NCBI RefSeq assembly: GCF_041435115.1
Contig: NZ_CP108046.1
Span: 5,766,001 to 5,830,000, forward strand
Origin: Streptomyces sp. NBC_00289
GTDB lineage: Bacteria > Actinomycetota > Actinomycetes > Streptomycetales > Streptomycetaceae
Length of the DNA: 64,000 bases
Reading direction: 5' to 3'
Position 1 is the stretch's first letter. Each line of letters opens with the position of its first letter. A program made the translations under genes and the position numbers. Below, piece by piece: positions 16,583 through 25,162 of this stretch. The notes beneath the pieces are model-generated. The model did not search any database. It was not told where the DNA came from and was given only the letters and a program-made list of their open reading frames with translations.

Positions 16583-16954
16583 ATGACGAAACTGTCCGTA
16601 CGGTCGATCCGACGTGCCTCCTCCGGTTCGGTGCTGTCGTTGTGGTCACAGGACTCCGTGTTGTCGATCGGCTCAGTGGGATCGGTGCTGTCCGTGGGGT
16701 CCGTCGGTTCGGCCTTGTCGGTCGGCTCGATCGGAAGTGCCCTGTCGGTCGGCTCGATCGGTTCCTCCCTGTCGCTGATCTCCACCGGGTCGTGGCTGAG
16801 TACGGGATCGTTGTTCTCCGCGCAGTCGCGCTGGTCGGTGCTGTCCTGGCGTTCCTCTCGTGGCTTCCTGGCCGCGGGAGCGGTAGGAGCAGCGACCGGA
16901 GGCGTCCTGCTGTTGGCCCAGCTGCTGCACAAGGCCGAAACCGGCACCGAATAG
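16583..16954 (+). CDS. Ser/Gly/Val/Leu decapeptide-repeat protein with C-terminal membrane helix
   Basis: A 123-aa protein. After MTKLSVRSIRRASSG come about eight copies of a 10-residue pattern resembling S-V-G-S-x-L-S-V-G-S, then a degenerate Ser/Trp-rich stretch. It ends in a hydrophobic segment with a glycine zipper look (FLAAGAVGAATGGVLLLAQL) and a short charged tail. Regular spacing of small and hydrophobic residues suggests a solenoid or stacked beta structure, perhaps tethered to the membrane. Similar short repeat proteins exist in streptomycetes as hypotheticals. It is divergent from the small membrane protein and flotillin cluster. Confidence 0.7.
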   Translation: MTKLSVRSIRRASSGSVLSLWSQDSVLSIGSVGSVLSVGSVGSALSVGSIGSALSVGSIGSSLSLISTGSWLSTGSLFSAQSRWSVLSWRSSRGFLAAGAVGAATGGVLLLAQLLHKAETGTE

Positions 16955-17057
16955 CGGTGCTCACCGGCCTCTGGGTGCGATGGACGGGCGGAGTGTAGGA
17001 CACCTCTGTCGCACTCATCGGCTCACCTGTCACCCGCAGCGGGTGAGGCCCCCGCCG

Positions 17058-17265
17058 GTCAACATCGTCCAGTCCAGCTTCCCCAAGGACCAACAAGGCG
17101 AGATCTCCGGCCTCTCCCGCAGCCTCTCCAACCTCGGCTCGTCCTTCGGCACAGCCATCGCCGGCACCGGTCTCCGGCCTCACCAAGGGCGCCTATGCCG
17201 CCGTAATGATCACTCTGGCGGTCATCGGCCTGGCCGCCGCGATCCGCCTCCCGAGAAGCACATGA
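17058..17265 (+). pseudogene. 3' remnant of an MFS drug transporter, frameshifted
   Basis: NIVQSSFPKDQQGEISGL and SLSNLGSSFGTAIAGT match the loop and helix near the end of EmrB/QacA-type MFS permeases. A shift of frame at about 17165-17170 then continues as VSGLTKGAYAAVMITLAV, IGLAAAIRLPRST and a TGA at 17263. The first 400 or so codons are absent. It is a degraded fragment beside the integrase scar. Confidence 0.8.
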
Positions 17266-17334
17266 CCCAGCTACAAGCAGGTCGCGTCATACGAGGTGCC
17301 GTGACGGCTGCCGGCGGCGGGCGCGCCTCAGGGG

Positions 17335-17697
17335 TCAAGACTCCGTGCCGGACTCCTGGGGGAAGAAGGTGATGAGCGTGGCGGTGCCGTCCTTGTCGAC
17401 TGTCCGGACCGCCGGCTCGGGAATGTCCTGCGTGGCGACGTCGATCTCCCTGGGGTGCCACACCAGGTGCCGCAGGACGACGGGGTAGCGCGGCGACCGT
17501 CCACCGACGGAGACGGCCACTACGTCGTCCTTCGGGTCGTACACGATGGTGGCGAAGGGCAGCCGGTTGGCTGCGTACTGGTGCCCGACCTCGGGGTCCA
17601 GTACCTCGATGGTGACGAACTCCCCCTGGTGTTCCTCGGTCATCTGGTTGAGGGCGGTCTCCCAGGTGCTGCGGTCGAGCGTTTCGGTGCCGGCCAT
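17335..17697 (-). CDS. DUF5335 family protein
   Basis: A 120-aa acidic cytoplasmic protein: MAGTETLDRSTWETAL, EFVTIEVLDPEVGHQY, LPFATIVYDPKDDVVAVSVG and PREIDVATQDIPEPAVRT. This matches DUF5335, a small family of unknown function in actinobacteria. The ATG at 17697 has GGAGGA upstream. It lies intact between two decayed genes. Confidence 0.85.
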   Translation of the reverse strand: MAGTETLDRSTWETALNQMTEEHQGEFVTIEVLDPEVGHQYAANRLPFATIVYDPKDDVVAVSVGGRSPRYPVVLRHLVWHPREIDVATQDIPEPAVRTVDKDGTATLITFFPQESGTES

Positions 17698-17841
17698 CGT
17701 CGTTCCTCCTCCGGTGGCAATCCGCTCTTCCTCACGACCGTAGCGGCAGCCCTGAGCGACTGCCTCGGCCTGACAGGTCGAGCCGTGCGGCCCTGGTGGA
17801 CCTGCCTGGACGAGTCCGGGCCGAAGCCCCACAGGGAGTTG

Positions 17842-18120
17842 AAGCCCTGGACGCTGGACGAAACGCTGGACTGACATCCGCTCTACGCGGTCTTCGTGCT
17901 CGCCATCGCCATGGGGCTCCGGCGGGGCGAGATCATGGGCCTCCGATGGTCGGACCTCGATCTCGACAACCGGATCCTCTATGTCCGCCAGCAGACCCAG
18001 CGCCGTCGCGGCGTCCTGTACGACGACGATCCCAAGAGCCGCCGTCGCCGGGTCGTCCCATTGCCCGCGCTCTGCATCGCCCCGTTGCGCTGGCACCGGA
18101 TGCGGCAGTCAGGCCATGAG
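17842..18120 (+). pseudogene. Tyrosine recombinase (integrase) remnant
   Basis: The frame reads KPWTLDETLD, a TGA stop at 17872-17874, then HPLYAVFVLAIAMGLRRGEI, MGLRWSDLDLDNRILYVRQQ and PKSRRRRVVPLPALC. This is the start of the catalytic domain of an actinomycete phage/ICE integrase, including the Box I Arg. The N-terminal arm-binding region, the Box II HxxR and the Tyr are missing, and a short deletion surrounds the stop. It points toward the adjacent tRNA-Arg, as integrases of elements that insert in tRNA genes do. Confidence 0.85.
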
Positions 18121-18193
18121 CCACATGGATCGGCTGCTCAGGAAGCGTCCCGGTCGTCAGTGACCGTCCTCGTTGATGTCAAAACTGGATGTC

Positions 18194-18228
18194 AAAGGCC
18201 CCGGACCATGATCGGTCCGGGGCCTTTT
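18194..18228. terminator. Bidirectional hairpin next to the tRNA
   Basis: An 11-bp stem GGCCCCGGACC / GGTCCGGGGCC with flanking AAA and TTTT lies just beyond the 3' end of the tRNA gene. It should terminate the tRNA transcript on the - strand and anything from the integrase side. Confidence 0.8.
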
Positions 18229-18231
18229 GCC

Positions 18232-18307
18232 TGGTGCCCCCGGCAGGATTCGAACCTGCGACACCCGCTTTAGGAGAGCGGTGCTCTATCCCCTGAGCTA
18301 CGAAGGC
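18232..18307 (-). tRNA. tRNA-Arg (anticodon CCU)
   Basis: Read on the - strand the gene folds into a standard cloverleaf: acceptor GCCTTCG/CGGGGGC (two G-U pairs), D-arm GCTCAGGGGATAGAGC, anticodon arm CCGCT-CTCCTAA-AGCGG with anticodon CCT, T-arm GCAGG-TTCGAAT-CCTGC, and an encoded CCA (18232-18234). It reads AGG codons. The 5' acceptor half carries two U-G wobbles opposite an all-G/C 3' half, which may be a trace of past integration. Confidence 0.96.
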
Positions 18308-18359
18308 AGCGCTACAGGCGTCAGCGTACCGGATCTGTGGGGTGGGGTGCGGGGGTGGA

Positions 18360-20234
18360 TCAGGTCGTGGGTACGCGGGTGAAGCGGCCTGCGACTCGGA
18401 GCTCGGCCTCGATGCGGCCGACCGTCGTCATCAGTTCCGGGAGGATGTTCTCGACGCATTCCGCCGCTGTGTGCCGGGCCGCGTGGACGGTGACGTTCGC
18501 CGCGGCGACGGCCCTGCCCGTGCGGTCGCGGACCGGGACCGCGATCGCGCGCAGGCCCTCCTCCAGTTCTCCGTCGACCAGGGCGTAGTTCTGCTCCGCG
18601 TCCGCCAGCAGTACTCGCCCGAGTGAGGTCGCGTGGGCGGGCAGTCGGGTGCCGACCGTGATGTTGACGCTCATGACGCGGGTCGTGGCCGCCCGGGCCG
18701 TGTACTGGATCTCCTCGCCCGACGGGGTCAGGATCGCCAGCGATGCCGACTCCTGGATACGCGCGGCCAGGTCCTCCAGGTGCGGGGTCGCGATCACGGG
18801 GAGAGACGTCCGGGAGGCGGGTGGGAAGCCCAGGGACAGGACCGCGGGGGTCAGCAGGAACGTGCGGTTCTCGCCCTGTCGCACCAGGCCCAGATGCTCA
18901 TACGTGATCAGTGCCCTGCGTGCCGTCGCGCGGGCCAGGCCGGTCGCCCTGGCCACCTCCGTCAGCGTCGGCGACGCCCTTCCCTCGTCGAAGGCGGTCA
19001 GGATCGTCAGGCCACGGGCCAGGGACTCGATGAACTCCCTGCCGAGTTCCTGCTTCGACGCACCCGTCCAGGTCGCCAGGCCCGATGGTGCCGAGGAGGT
19101 CGAGGAGGCCGATGGGGTCGAGGAGGCCGTCGTCAGGTCCGTTTCCATCTGTGTCACCGCCGTCCGCAGCCGGGGCAGCAGGGTGTCGCGCAGGTTCGGC
19201 GCCGTGTGGCGGCTCGTGTGGCTCACCACGCTTGCCACGCAGGCCGTTCGGCCGGTCCGCGGGTCCCGTACCGGCATGGAGACGGCCACCAGACCCGGTT
19301 CGATCAGCTGGTCGTCCAGCGCCCAGCCGTCCTCCCGTGCGTCGGTGGCACGTCGTTCGAAGTCGCCGTCCGGTGAGGCGTGTTCGCGTGGTGGTACGGC
19401 AGGAAAACTCTGGTCTCTCGGGTCCGTCGCTCGCCGCTCGCGCCACCTGCGCCACTCCTCGTCCGTCCACTCCGCCGCGAACAGCGGGCCCGGCGCGGTG
19501 CGTTCGGCGGGGAGCAGGTCGCCGATGCGGAAGCTCAGGGACATCGCGCGGCGGCGGGTGGCCTGGTGGATGAAGCGGATTCCGTCGCCGTCGGCGACCG
19601 CCAGCGATACCGACTCGTCCAGTTCGTCCGCGAGGGCGTCCGCGTGTGCGGCCAGCAGCGCGGGCAGGCGCAGGGCGGCCAGGTAGGCGTTGCCCAGCTC
19701 CATGACCCGGGGGGCGAGGACCGCGTCCCGGCCGTCCAGACGGACGTAGCCCATGCGCGCGAGGGTGGACGTGATCCGGTCGACCGTGGAGCGGGCGAGG
19801 CCGGTCGCCCGCTCCAGCCCGCTCAGACTCAGCGTCCCGCCCGCCTCGGTCAGTTCCCGCAGTACGGCGATTCCCCGGATCAGGGGTGTCACGGCTTCCG
19901 CCGGTACGGCATCGGCTGCCGCCGGTACGGCATCGGCTGCCGTTGGTACGGCATCGGCTGCCGTTGGTACGGCATCGGCCTTCGACGGTACGGCCCTCGA
20001 GGGTACGGCGGTCTCCGCCGCTCCCGTCCGGGCGTCGGCCGCCTCCGGTGCGGCGGCTTCCCCCGATCCCGTCGGGGTATCGGCCTCCGCCCCTACGACC
20101 GTGCCCGCCGCGCCAGGCGCCCCCGCCCGGGTGTCCCCTCCCACCCCGCCGCCGAGGCTGTCGGCCTCGGTCGGCTCCGCACCGGTATCCGGCTCGGCGC
20201 TCTCGTCGGAGTCCATCGTGGGGGAGGCGGGCAT
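18360..20234 (-). CDS. Tandem IclR-IclR transcriptional regulator fusion
   Basis: A 624-aa protein with two complete IclR units. Unit 1 (about 115-355) has the HTH LSLSGLERATGLARSTVDRI and an effector domain; unit 2 (about 385-620) has the HTH PTLTEVARATGLARATARRA and SLGRVLLADAEQNYALV. Two-unit IclR proteins occur in actinomycetes and are often linked to aromatic (beta-ketoadipate) catabolism, but no such genes lie here. The first 110 residues are disordered and carry ADAVPTA-type repeats from a 21-nt tandem array (19894-19977). The target is unknown. Confidence 0.88.
   Translation of the reverse strand: MPASPTMDSDESAEPDTGAEPTEADSLGGGVGGDTRAGAPGAAGTVVGAEADTPTGSGEAAAPEAADARTGAAETAVPSRAVPSKADAVPTAADAVPTAADAVPAAADAVPAEAVTPLIRGIAVLRELTEAGGTLSLSGLERATGLARSTVDRITSTLARMGYVRLDGRDAVLAPRVMELGNAYLAALRLPALLAAHADALADELDESVSLAVADGDGIRFIHQATRRRAMSLSFRIGDLLPAERTAPGPLFAAEWTDEEWRRWRERRATDPRDQSFPAVPPREHASPDGDFERRATDAREDGWALDDQLIEPGLVAVSMPVRDPRTGRTACVASVVSHTSRHTAPNLRDTLLPRLRTAVTQMETDLTTASSTPSASSTSSAPSGLATWTGASKQELGREFIESLARGLTILTAFDEGRASPTLTEVARATGLARATARRALITYEHLGLVRQGENRTFLLTPAVLSLGFPPASRTSLPVIATPHLEDLAARIQESASLAILTPSGEEIQYTARAATTRVMSVNITVGTRLPAHATSLGRVLLADAEQNYALVDGELEEGLRAIAVPVRDRTGRAVAAANVTVHAARHTAAECVENILPELMTTVGRIEAELRVAGRFTRVPTT
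19894..19977 (-). repeat. 21-nt coding tandem repeat in the IclR N-terminus
   Basis: Four in-frame 21-nt units encode repeats of ADAVP(A/T)(A/E) in the disordered leader of the tandem IclR protein. Units differ by one to three bases, so they are older than the His-rich array. Confidence 0.9.
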
Positions 20235-20551
20235 CGGTTCTCCGGTACGGCGGTCATGGCGGACCCGGCCTACCGTAGTCCCGTTCCGCGCTGTCCAGTG
20301 CCCTCCCTCTCCGCGCTTGCGGCCGTCCCCGTCGTCGGACCCGGTCCGGCCGCTACCTGCGCTTCACCGGTAGCCGACAGCCCCCCTGTCAGGTCCGCGC
20401 CGCCCCGGTGGTCACCTGCGTATCGCCGGGATCCGGCAGTTCCGCGCGAGGTCGGCGCCCGCTCCTGTAGCCGTCTGCGCGTCGCCGTAACCCCCCGCTC
20501 CCCACGCGCCGCCGTAACCCGGCCCCCTGAGATCCGCACCCGCCCCGGTCG
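20235..20551. other. Gene-free spacer with degenerate repeats of the protease 3' end
   Basis: No gene is seen. On the - strand several loosely repeated blocks (around 20350, 20410-20450, 20480-20500, 20540-20560) share GCGGGxGCxGACCTC and CGCxGGTxGC-like words with the last 60 nt of the M6 protease gene. This suggests partial duplications of its 3' end that have drifted. The evidence is by eye only. Confidence 0.35.
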
Positions 20552-21856
20552 CTACCTCCGCGTCACCAACACCCGGTAGTTGCCCTTGAGGTCGGCGCCC
20601 GCGACCGTGATGCGGAGGCCCTTTCTCGGGTCGTTGAAGTCCTCGCCGGGGGCGAAGGGGGCGTCGGAGAGTTCCGCGTGGACGTTCGGGCTGCGGGTGC
20701 AGCCGCCGCTGTCGCGGCGGGAGTCGTACACCGTCACGGGTCCCATTCCGGTGTCGACGTCCGCGTCGACCTTGTAGATCAGTACGCCGGGGCGGCACAC
20801 CGTCTCGTCGTTGCCCTCGCGGGTGCGCAGTTCGACGGCGTACCCGGTGCGGGTGCCGGCCGGGACCACGAGCAGCTTCACTCCGCCGGCCCGGGCCAGT
20901 GGTGTCAGCGTGTACTCGGTCGTGCCCGGCGTTGCCGCGCAGTGCACCTGCGAGGCGTCCAGCCAGCCCAGCTTCCATTTGTGCCAGCCGAGCAGGTCGT
21001 TGTTGGCGCCCCAGTCCTCGCTCATGATGTCCCAGTGGCCGACGGCGCCCCCGCCTTCCTGGGTGTAGAGGTCGGGCAGGCCGAAGACGTGGCCGTTCTC
21101 GTGCGGAAGGACCCGGTAGCCGGTCTGGTCGTAGGAGCCGGAGCCGTCGTCCTGGCGGGAGTAGACGAAGGAGGCGTTCGCCACCGGGACGCCGTCGGCG
21201 ACCGGGGCCTCCGGGTTGCCGGCGAAGGTGACCGACAGGACCGTGTCCAGCGCGGACGGGCCGGCGTTCGGGGTGATCAGCACGTTGAGGAAGTCGTACG
21301 AGCGGAAGTCGACCTTCGGATCGGCCGTGGCCACGATGTCCTGGACCAGCCGGCGGTAGCCGGGGTCGAAGGCCGCGCCGCGCTCTATGCCGTACGCCTC
21401 GAACGGCTTGGGCATGCGCAGCCAGGTGGGTATCGGTGTCTCGGGGCGGTAGTCGAGACGGCCGTAGGAACTGGTGCGGAACCACTGCTGGGTCTGCGGG
21501 AAGAACTCGTGGAAGCGGTCGAGCGCGTTGCCGTGGCCGGGGGCGTCGGAGAAGTCGACCATCAGGGTGAGGGCGCGGACGGTGCCCGTGGAGCGGGAGT
21601 AGCCGCCGGATGTCGGGACGCCCTCGGACATCTGGACGGTCGGGCCGCTGGTCATCATGCAGGGGCTCAGCGCGGGGGAGCGGGCCAGGGAGATCGGCCC
21701 CGCTCCGGCCACCGTGGAGCCCGGGGAGAGGTGTCCGGTTCCGGCCGAGGTGCTGACCGCCAGGGTCAGCAGGGTCACGGAGGCGAGGGCGGCCACACGC
21801 CGCGGGCGTATCCGACGGCGGTGCGGCCCGCGGGGTCCCTCAGGCTGCGGCTGCAT
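20552..21856 (-). CDS. Secreted M6-family (immune inhibitor A-like) metalloprotease
   Basis: A 434-aa protein. The basic start and hydrophobic stretch (VAALASVTLLTLAVSTSA) form an export signal. The catalytic domain carries VLPHENGHVFGLPDLY, the metzincin-like HExxHxxGxxD zinc site, followed by GHWDIMSEDWGANNDLLGWH, the Met-turn region typical of M6 peptidases. The C-terminal part is a beta-rich domain. It probably degrades extracellular protein. Spacing to the IclR gene (317 nt) and separate strand logic give no operon. Confidence 0.9.
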   Translation of the reverse strand: MQPQPEGPRGPHRRRIRPRRVAALASVTLLTLAVSTSAGTGHLSPGSTVAGAGPISLARSPALSPCMMTSGPTVQMSEGVPTSGGYSRSTGTVRALTLMVDFSDAPGHGNALDRFHEFFPQTQQWFRTSSYGRLDYRPETPIPTWLRMPKPFEAYGIERGAAFDPGYRRLVQDIVATADPKVDFRSYDFLNVLITPNAGPSALDTVLSVTFAGNPEAPVADGVPVANASFVYSRQDDGSGSYDQTGYRVLPHENGHVFGLPDLYTQEGGGAVGHWDIMSEDWGANNDLLGWHKWKLGWLDASQVHCAATPGTTEYTLTPLARAGGVKLLVVPAGTRTGYAVELRTREGNDETVCRPGVLIYKVDADVDTGMGPVTVYDSRRDSGGCTRSPNVHAELSDAPFAPGEDFNDPRKGLRITVAGADLKGNYRVLVTRR

Positions 21857-22008
21857 GCACGGGCCTTTCGCTGCGGGCAGCCGCCGGTCACCGGCTGCAC
21901 CCTTTCGATCACCCTGTGCCGCCAGGTGGTCGGGCGCGCGTTGAGGGAGCCGAACGTGGGTTTCCCGGTGTGACTCAGGTCACAGGAAACTTCTCGAAGG
22001 CGGGAAAT

Positions 22009-22031
22009 AACCGGGGATCGTTTCCCCGTTT
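22009..22031. promoter_or_regulatory. Candidate TetR operator
   Basis: AACCGGGGA-TCGTT-TCCCCGTTT is a 9-bp inverted repeat with one mismatch, about 70 nt upstream of the TetR start; a further half-site AACGGGGA lies near 22050. The placement fits autoregulation and control of the TetR/MFS pair. Confidence 0.45.
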
Positions 22032-22100
22032 AGACCTGTGTCCGCGCGAAACGGGGAAAGGCTCCCCGGATCGCCCGCCCACTCACCCGAGGAGCCCACC

Positions 22101-22745
22101 GTGCAGACCGCACCCGCCGTGCAGCGAAAGGTCACCCGGCCGCGCGCCGACGCGCTGCGCAACCGGGAGCGGATCGTCACCGCCGCCCAGGAGATGTTCG
22201 TCGAGTTCGGCCCTGACGTGCCGCTCGACGAGATCGCCCGCCGGGCTGGCGTCGGCAACGCCACGGTGTACCGCAACTTCCCGGACCGCGATGCTCTGGT
22301 CCGCGAGGTCGTCTGCTCGGTCATGGACCGTACGTCGGAGGCCGCCGAGCAGGGGCTCGCGGAAACCGGCGACGCCTTCGAGGCGCTGGAGCGCTTCGTG
22401 CACGCCGCCGCCGACGAGCGGATCAGCGCGCTGTGCCCGATGGTCGCCAGCACCTTCGACCAGAACCACCCCGACCTGGAGGCCGCGCGCCGGCGCGTCG
22501 AGCAGCTCGTCGAGGAACTCATGGACCGGGCGAAGACGGCCGGTCGACTCCGTACCGACGTGGGGGTGGGCGACGTGCTGGTCGCCGTGGCCCAGCTCAG
22601 CCGGCCCCCGGCCGGCACCGCCTGCCTCAGCGCCGACCGCTTCGTACACCGACACCTGCAGCTGTTCCTGGACGGACTGCGGGCCCCGGCCCGCTCCGTC
22701 CTGCCGGGAACAGCCGCGACCATGGAGGATCTGCGTCAAGCCTGA
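22101..22745 (+). CDS. TetR-family regulator
   Basis: A 214-aa regulator. The N-terminal HTH reads RERIVTAAQEMFVEFGPDVP and EIARRAGVGNATVYRNFPDR; the C-terminal ligand domain carries ISALCPMVASTFDQNHPDLE. The GTG at 22101 is preceded by AGGAG at 6 nt. It lies 169 nt before a co-directional EmrB/QacA-type exporter and most likely represses it, with release by a drug-like ligand. Confidence 0.93.
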   Translation: MQTAPAVQRKVTRPRADALRNRERIVTAAQEMFVEFGPDVPLDEIARRAGVGNATVYRNFPDRDALVREVVCSVMDRTSEAAEQGLAETGDAFEALERFVHAAADERISALCPMVASTFDQNHPDLEAARRRVEQLVEELMDRAKTAGRLRTDVGVGDVLVAVAQLSRPPAGTACLSADRFVHRHLQLFLDGLRAPARSVLPGTAATMEDLRQA

Positions 22746-22914
22746 GTCATCAGTTCATCAGTTCATCGGGTCAGGTCAACTGGTTCGCTAGTTCGGCCAG
22801 TTCAGATTTCTTGATCTCGACCAGTTGAGATTCAGCTTCCCGGCAGTCGCCAACCGACGAGCCGTCCCCTTCACACACTCTTTTCCGTCACGAAGTCCCG
22901 AAGTGGGTATCCCC

Positions 22915-24450
22915 ATGTCTGAAACAGCCGTAAAGGCTCACGGCGTCGCCGACGCCCATGCCAACCGCTGGAAAGCGCTCACGTTCATCGCGCTCGCCCA
23001 GCTGATGGTCGTCCTCGACGCGACCATCGTGAACATCGCGCTGCCCTCCGCCCAGCAGGACCTGGGTATCTCGGACGGCAACCGGCAGTGGGTCATCACG
23101 GCCTACGCCCTCGCCTTCGGCGGTCTGCTGCTCTTCGGCGGTCGCATCGCCGACCTGTGGGGCCGCAAGCGCACCTTCGTCGCCGGTCTGATCGGCTTCG
23201 CCGCCGCGTCCGCCATCGGTGGCGCGGCCACGAACGAGGCGATGATGCTCGGCGCCCGCGCCCTCCAGGGTGCGTTCGGCGCACTGCTCGCGCCCGCCGC
23301 GCTCTCGCTGCTCGCAGTGATGTTCACGGAGCCCAAGGAGCGCGCCAAGGCGTTCGGCATCTACGGCGCGATCGCCGGTGGTGGCGGCGCCGTGGGATTC
23401 ATCCTCGGCGGCGTGCTCACCGAGTACATGGACTGGCGCTGGACGTTCTTCGTGAACATCCCGTTCGCGATCATCGCGGCCTCCGGCGCGTACTTCGTCA
23501 TCCGTGAGCCGGCCGGTGGCCGCAACCGCTCGCCGCTCGACATCCCCGGCGTCATCCTCTCCGTGCTCGGTCTGGTCACGCTCGTCTACGCCTTCACCCG
23601 CGCCGAGTCCGACGGCTGGGGCGACTCCACGACGGTCGGCCTGTTCGTCGCCTCCGCGGTGCTGCTCGCCGCGTTCGCCGTCACCGAGTCCAAGGTCAAG
23701 GCCCCGCTGCTGCCCCTGCGCGTCATCACCGAGCGCAACCGCGGCGGCGTCTACCTCTCGCTCGGACTCGCGATCATCGCGATGTTCGGCCTGTTCCTCT
23801 TCCTGACGTACTACCTGCAGATCGTGAAGGGCTACTCGCCGGTCAAGACCGGCTTCGCCTTCCTGCCGATGATCGGCGGCATGATGGTGGGCTCCACGCA
23901 GATCGGCACCCGCCTGATGACCCGCGTCGCACCGCGCCTGCTGATGGGCCCGGGCTTCCTGGTCGCCGCGTTCGGCATGCTGTTCCTGACCCAGCTGGAG
24001 ATCGGCTCCTCGTACTCCGGCGTGATCCTGCCGGGCATGGTGCTGCTCGGTCTCGGCATGGGTACGGCGTTCATGCCCGCCATGTCCCTGGCCACGTTCG
24101 GCATCGAGCCGCGTGACGCCGGTGTCGCCTCCGCGATGGTCAACACCTCGCAGCAGGTGGGCGGCGCGATCGGTACGGCCCTGCTGAACACGATCGCCGC
24201 CTCGGCGACGACCTCGTACATCAAGGACCACATCGCCGGCGCCGGCTCGAAGACCCAGCAGCAGCTGGTTCAGCTGGAGGGACAGGTGCACGGTTACACC
24301 AACGCCATCTGGTTCGCCGTAGGGATCCTGGTGCTCGCCGCGACGATCGCCGCGACGCTCATCAACACCGGCCGCCCGGGCAGCACCACGGTGGCGGGTT
24401 CCGCGGAGGGCGTCGAGGACGAGCTGGCAGTGCCGGTCGCCATGCACTGA
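22915..24450 (+). CDS. MFS drug exporter, EmrB/QacA (DHA2) type
   Basis: A 511-aa permease with 14 predicted membrane helices. It carries motif C of antiporters and the DHA2 opening LMVVLDATIVNIALPSAQQD, the loop 2-3 signature GGRIADLWGRKRTF and MSLATFGIEPRDAGVASAMV near the end. It exports small hydrophobic compounds in exchange for protons. It follows the TetR gene and is probably its target. A 10-bp hairpin after the stop (24466-24496) should end the transcript. Confidence 0.94.
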   Translation: MSETAVKAHGVADAHANRWKALTFIALAQLMVVLDATIVNIALPSAQQDLGISDGNRQWVITAYALAFGGLLLFGGRIADLWGRKRTFVAGLIGFAAASAIGGAATNEAMMLGARALQGAFGALLAPAALSLLAVMFTEPKERAKAFGIYGAIAGGGGAVGFILGGVLTEYMDWRWTFFVNIPFAIIAASGAYFVIREPAGGRNRSPLDIPGVILSVLGLVTLVYAFTRAESDGWGDSTTVGLFVASAVLLAAFAVTESKVKAPLLPLRVITERNRGGVYLSLGLAIIAMFGLFLFLTYYLQIVKGYSPVKTGFAFLPMIGGMMVGSTQIGTRLMTRVAPRLLMGPGFLVAAFGMLFLTQLEIGSSYSGVILPGMVLLGLGMGTAFMPAMSLATFGIEPRDAGVASAMVNTSQQVGGAIGTALLNTIAASATTSYIKDHIAGAGSKTQQQLVQLEGQVHGYTNAIWFAVGILVLAATIAATLINTGRPGSTTVAGSAEGVEDELAVPVAMH

Positions 24451-24465
24451 CGGCCACCGGCCACC

Positions 24466-24496
24466 AGCCGGTAGCCAGTGGTTACCGCTACCGGCT
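24466..24496 (+). terminator. Hairpin after the MFS exporter
   Basis: AGCCGGTAGC / GCTACCGGCT forms a perfect 10-bp stem with an 11-nt loop, 15 nt after the stop codon. Confidence 0.7.
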
Positions 24497-24597
24497 ACCT
24501 GCCACCGGCCAGTTGGACCCGCTTCGGATTCGCCACACCCGTGCGTACGGGGAAGGGGACGCCCCGCACGCACGACCCGCACGTACGACCCTGACGG

Positions 24598-24647
24598 ACC
24601 TGCCCTGGTATCCGGCTGAACGGAGGTTCAGCGGAGCCAGGGCAGGT
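24598..24647 (-). terminator. Long hairpin overlapping the end of the MarR gene
   Basis: An outer perfect 11-bp stem (ACCTGCCCTGG at 24598-24608 with CCAGGGCAGGT at 24637-24647) and an inner 7-bp stem (GCTGAAC/GTTCAGC) stack around a GGAG loop. The 5' arm on the - strand lies inside the last MarR codons. Confidence 0.75.
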
Positions 24648-25146
24648 CCGCACCCGCTCCGTTCGGCTGGAGTCCCTCGGCGAGGATCTGCATGATCTCG
24701 CCGAGGGACTTCTGCTGTTCCGGGGTGAGCCGCTCGAACACCGCCTGCCGTACGGCGGTCACGTGGCCCGGGGCGGTCCGCCGCAGGACGTCGGCCCCCT
24801 CGTCGGTCAGTACGGCGAACTGGCCCCGCTTGTCGGAGGGGCAGTCCTCGCGGCGCACCCAGCCGTTCCGCTCCAGGCGCGCGACGGCGTGGGAGAGACG
24901 GGACCGGGTGATCTTGGCCATCATGGCGAGCTCGGTCATCCGCAGCCGGCGGTCAGGGGACTCGGCGAGCTTGACCAGCAGGCCGTAGTAGATGTGCGGC
25001 ATGCCCGCGTCGCGCTGAAGCTGGCGGTCGAGATGGTCCTCGAGCAGGGTGGAGGCGTCGATGTAGGAGCGCCAGACGCGCTGCTCCTCGTCAGTGAGCC
25101 AGCGAGGCTCTTCAGCGGATGTGGATGCCGTGTTCATGTACTCCAC
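24628..25146 (-). CDS. MarR-family regulator
   Basis: A 172-aa regulator with the MarR winged helix at about 50-135 (MTELAMMAKITRSRLSHAVA, then VRREDCPSDKRGQFAVLT). The GTG at 25146 is used with AAGGAG about 11 nt upstream; an ATG three codons later is possible. It is divergent from a DODA-type dioxygenase, with TTGA/TCAA symmetric elements between them, so it probably represses the dioxygenase and responds to an aromatic ligand. Confidence 0.92.
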   Translation of the reverse strand: MEYMNTASTSAEEPRWLTDEEQRVWRSYIDASTLLEDHLDRQLQRDAGMPHIYYGLLVKLAESPDRRLRMTELAMMAKITRSRLSHAVARLERNGWVRREDCPSDKRGQFAVLTDEGADVLRRTAPGHVTAVRQAVFERLTPEQQKSLGEIMQILAEGLQPNGAGADLPWLR

Positions 25147-25162
25147 TGTACGAGAGGTCTCC

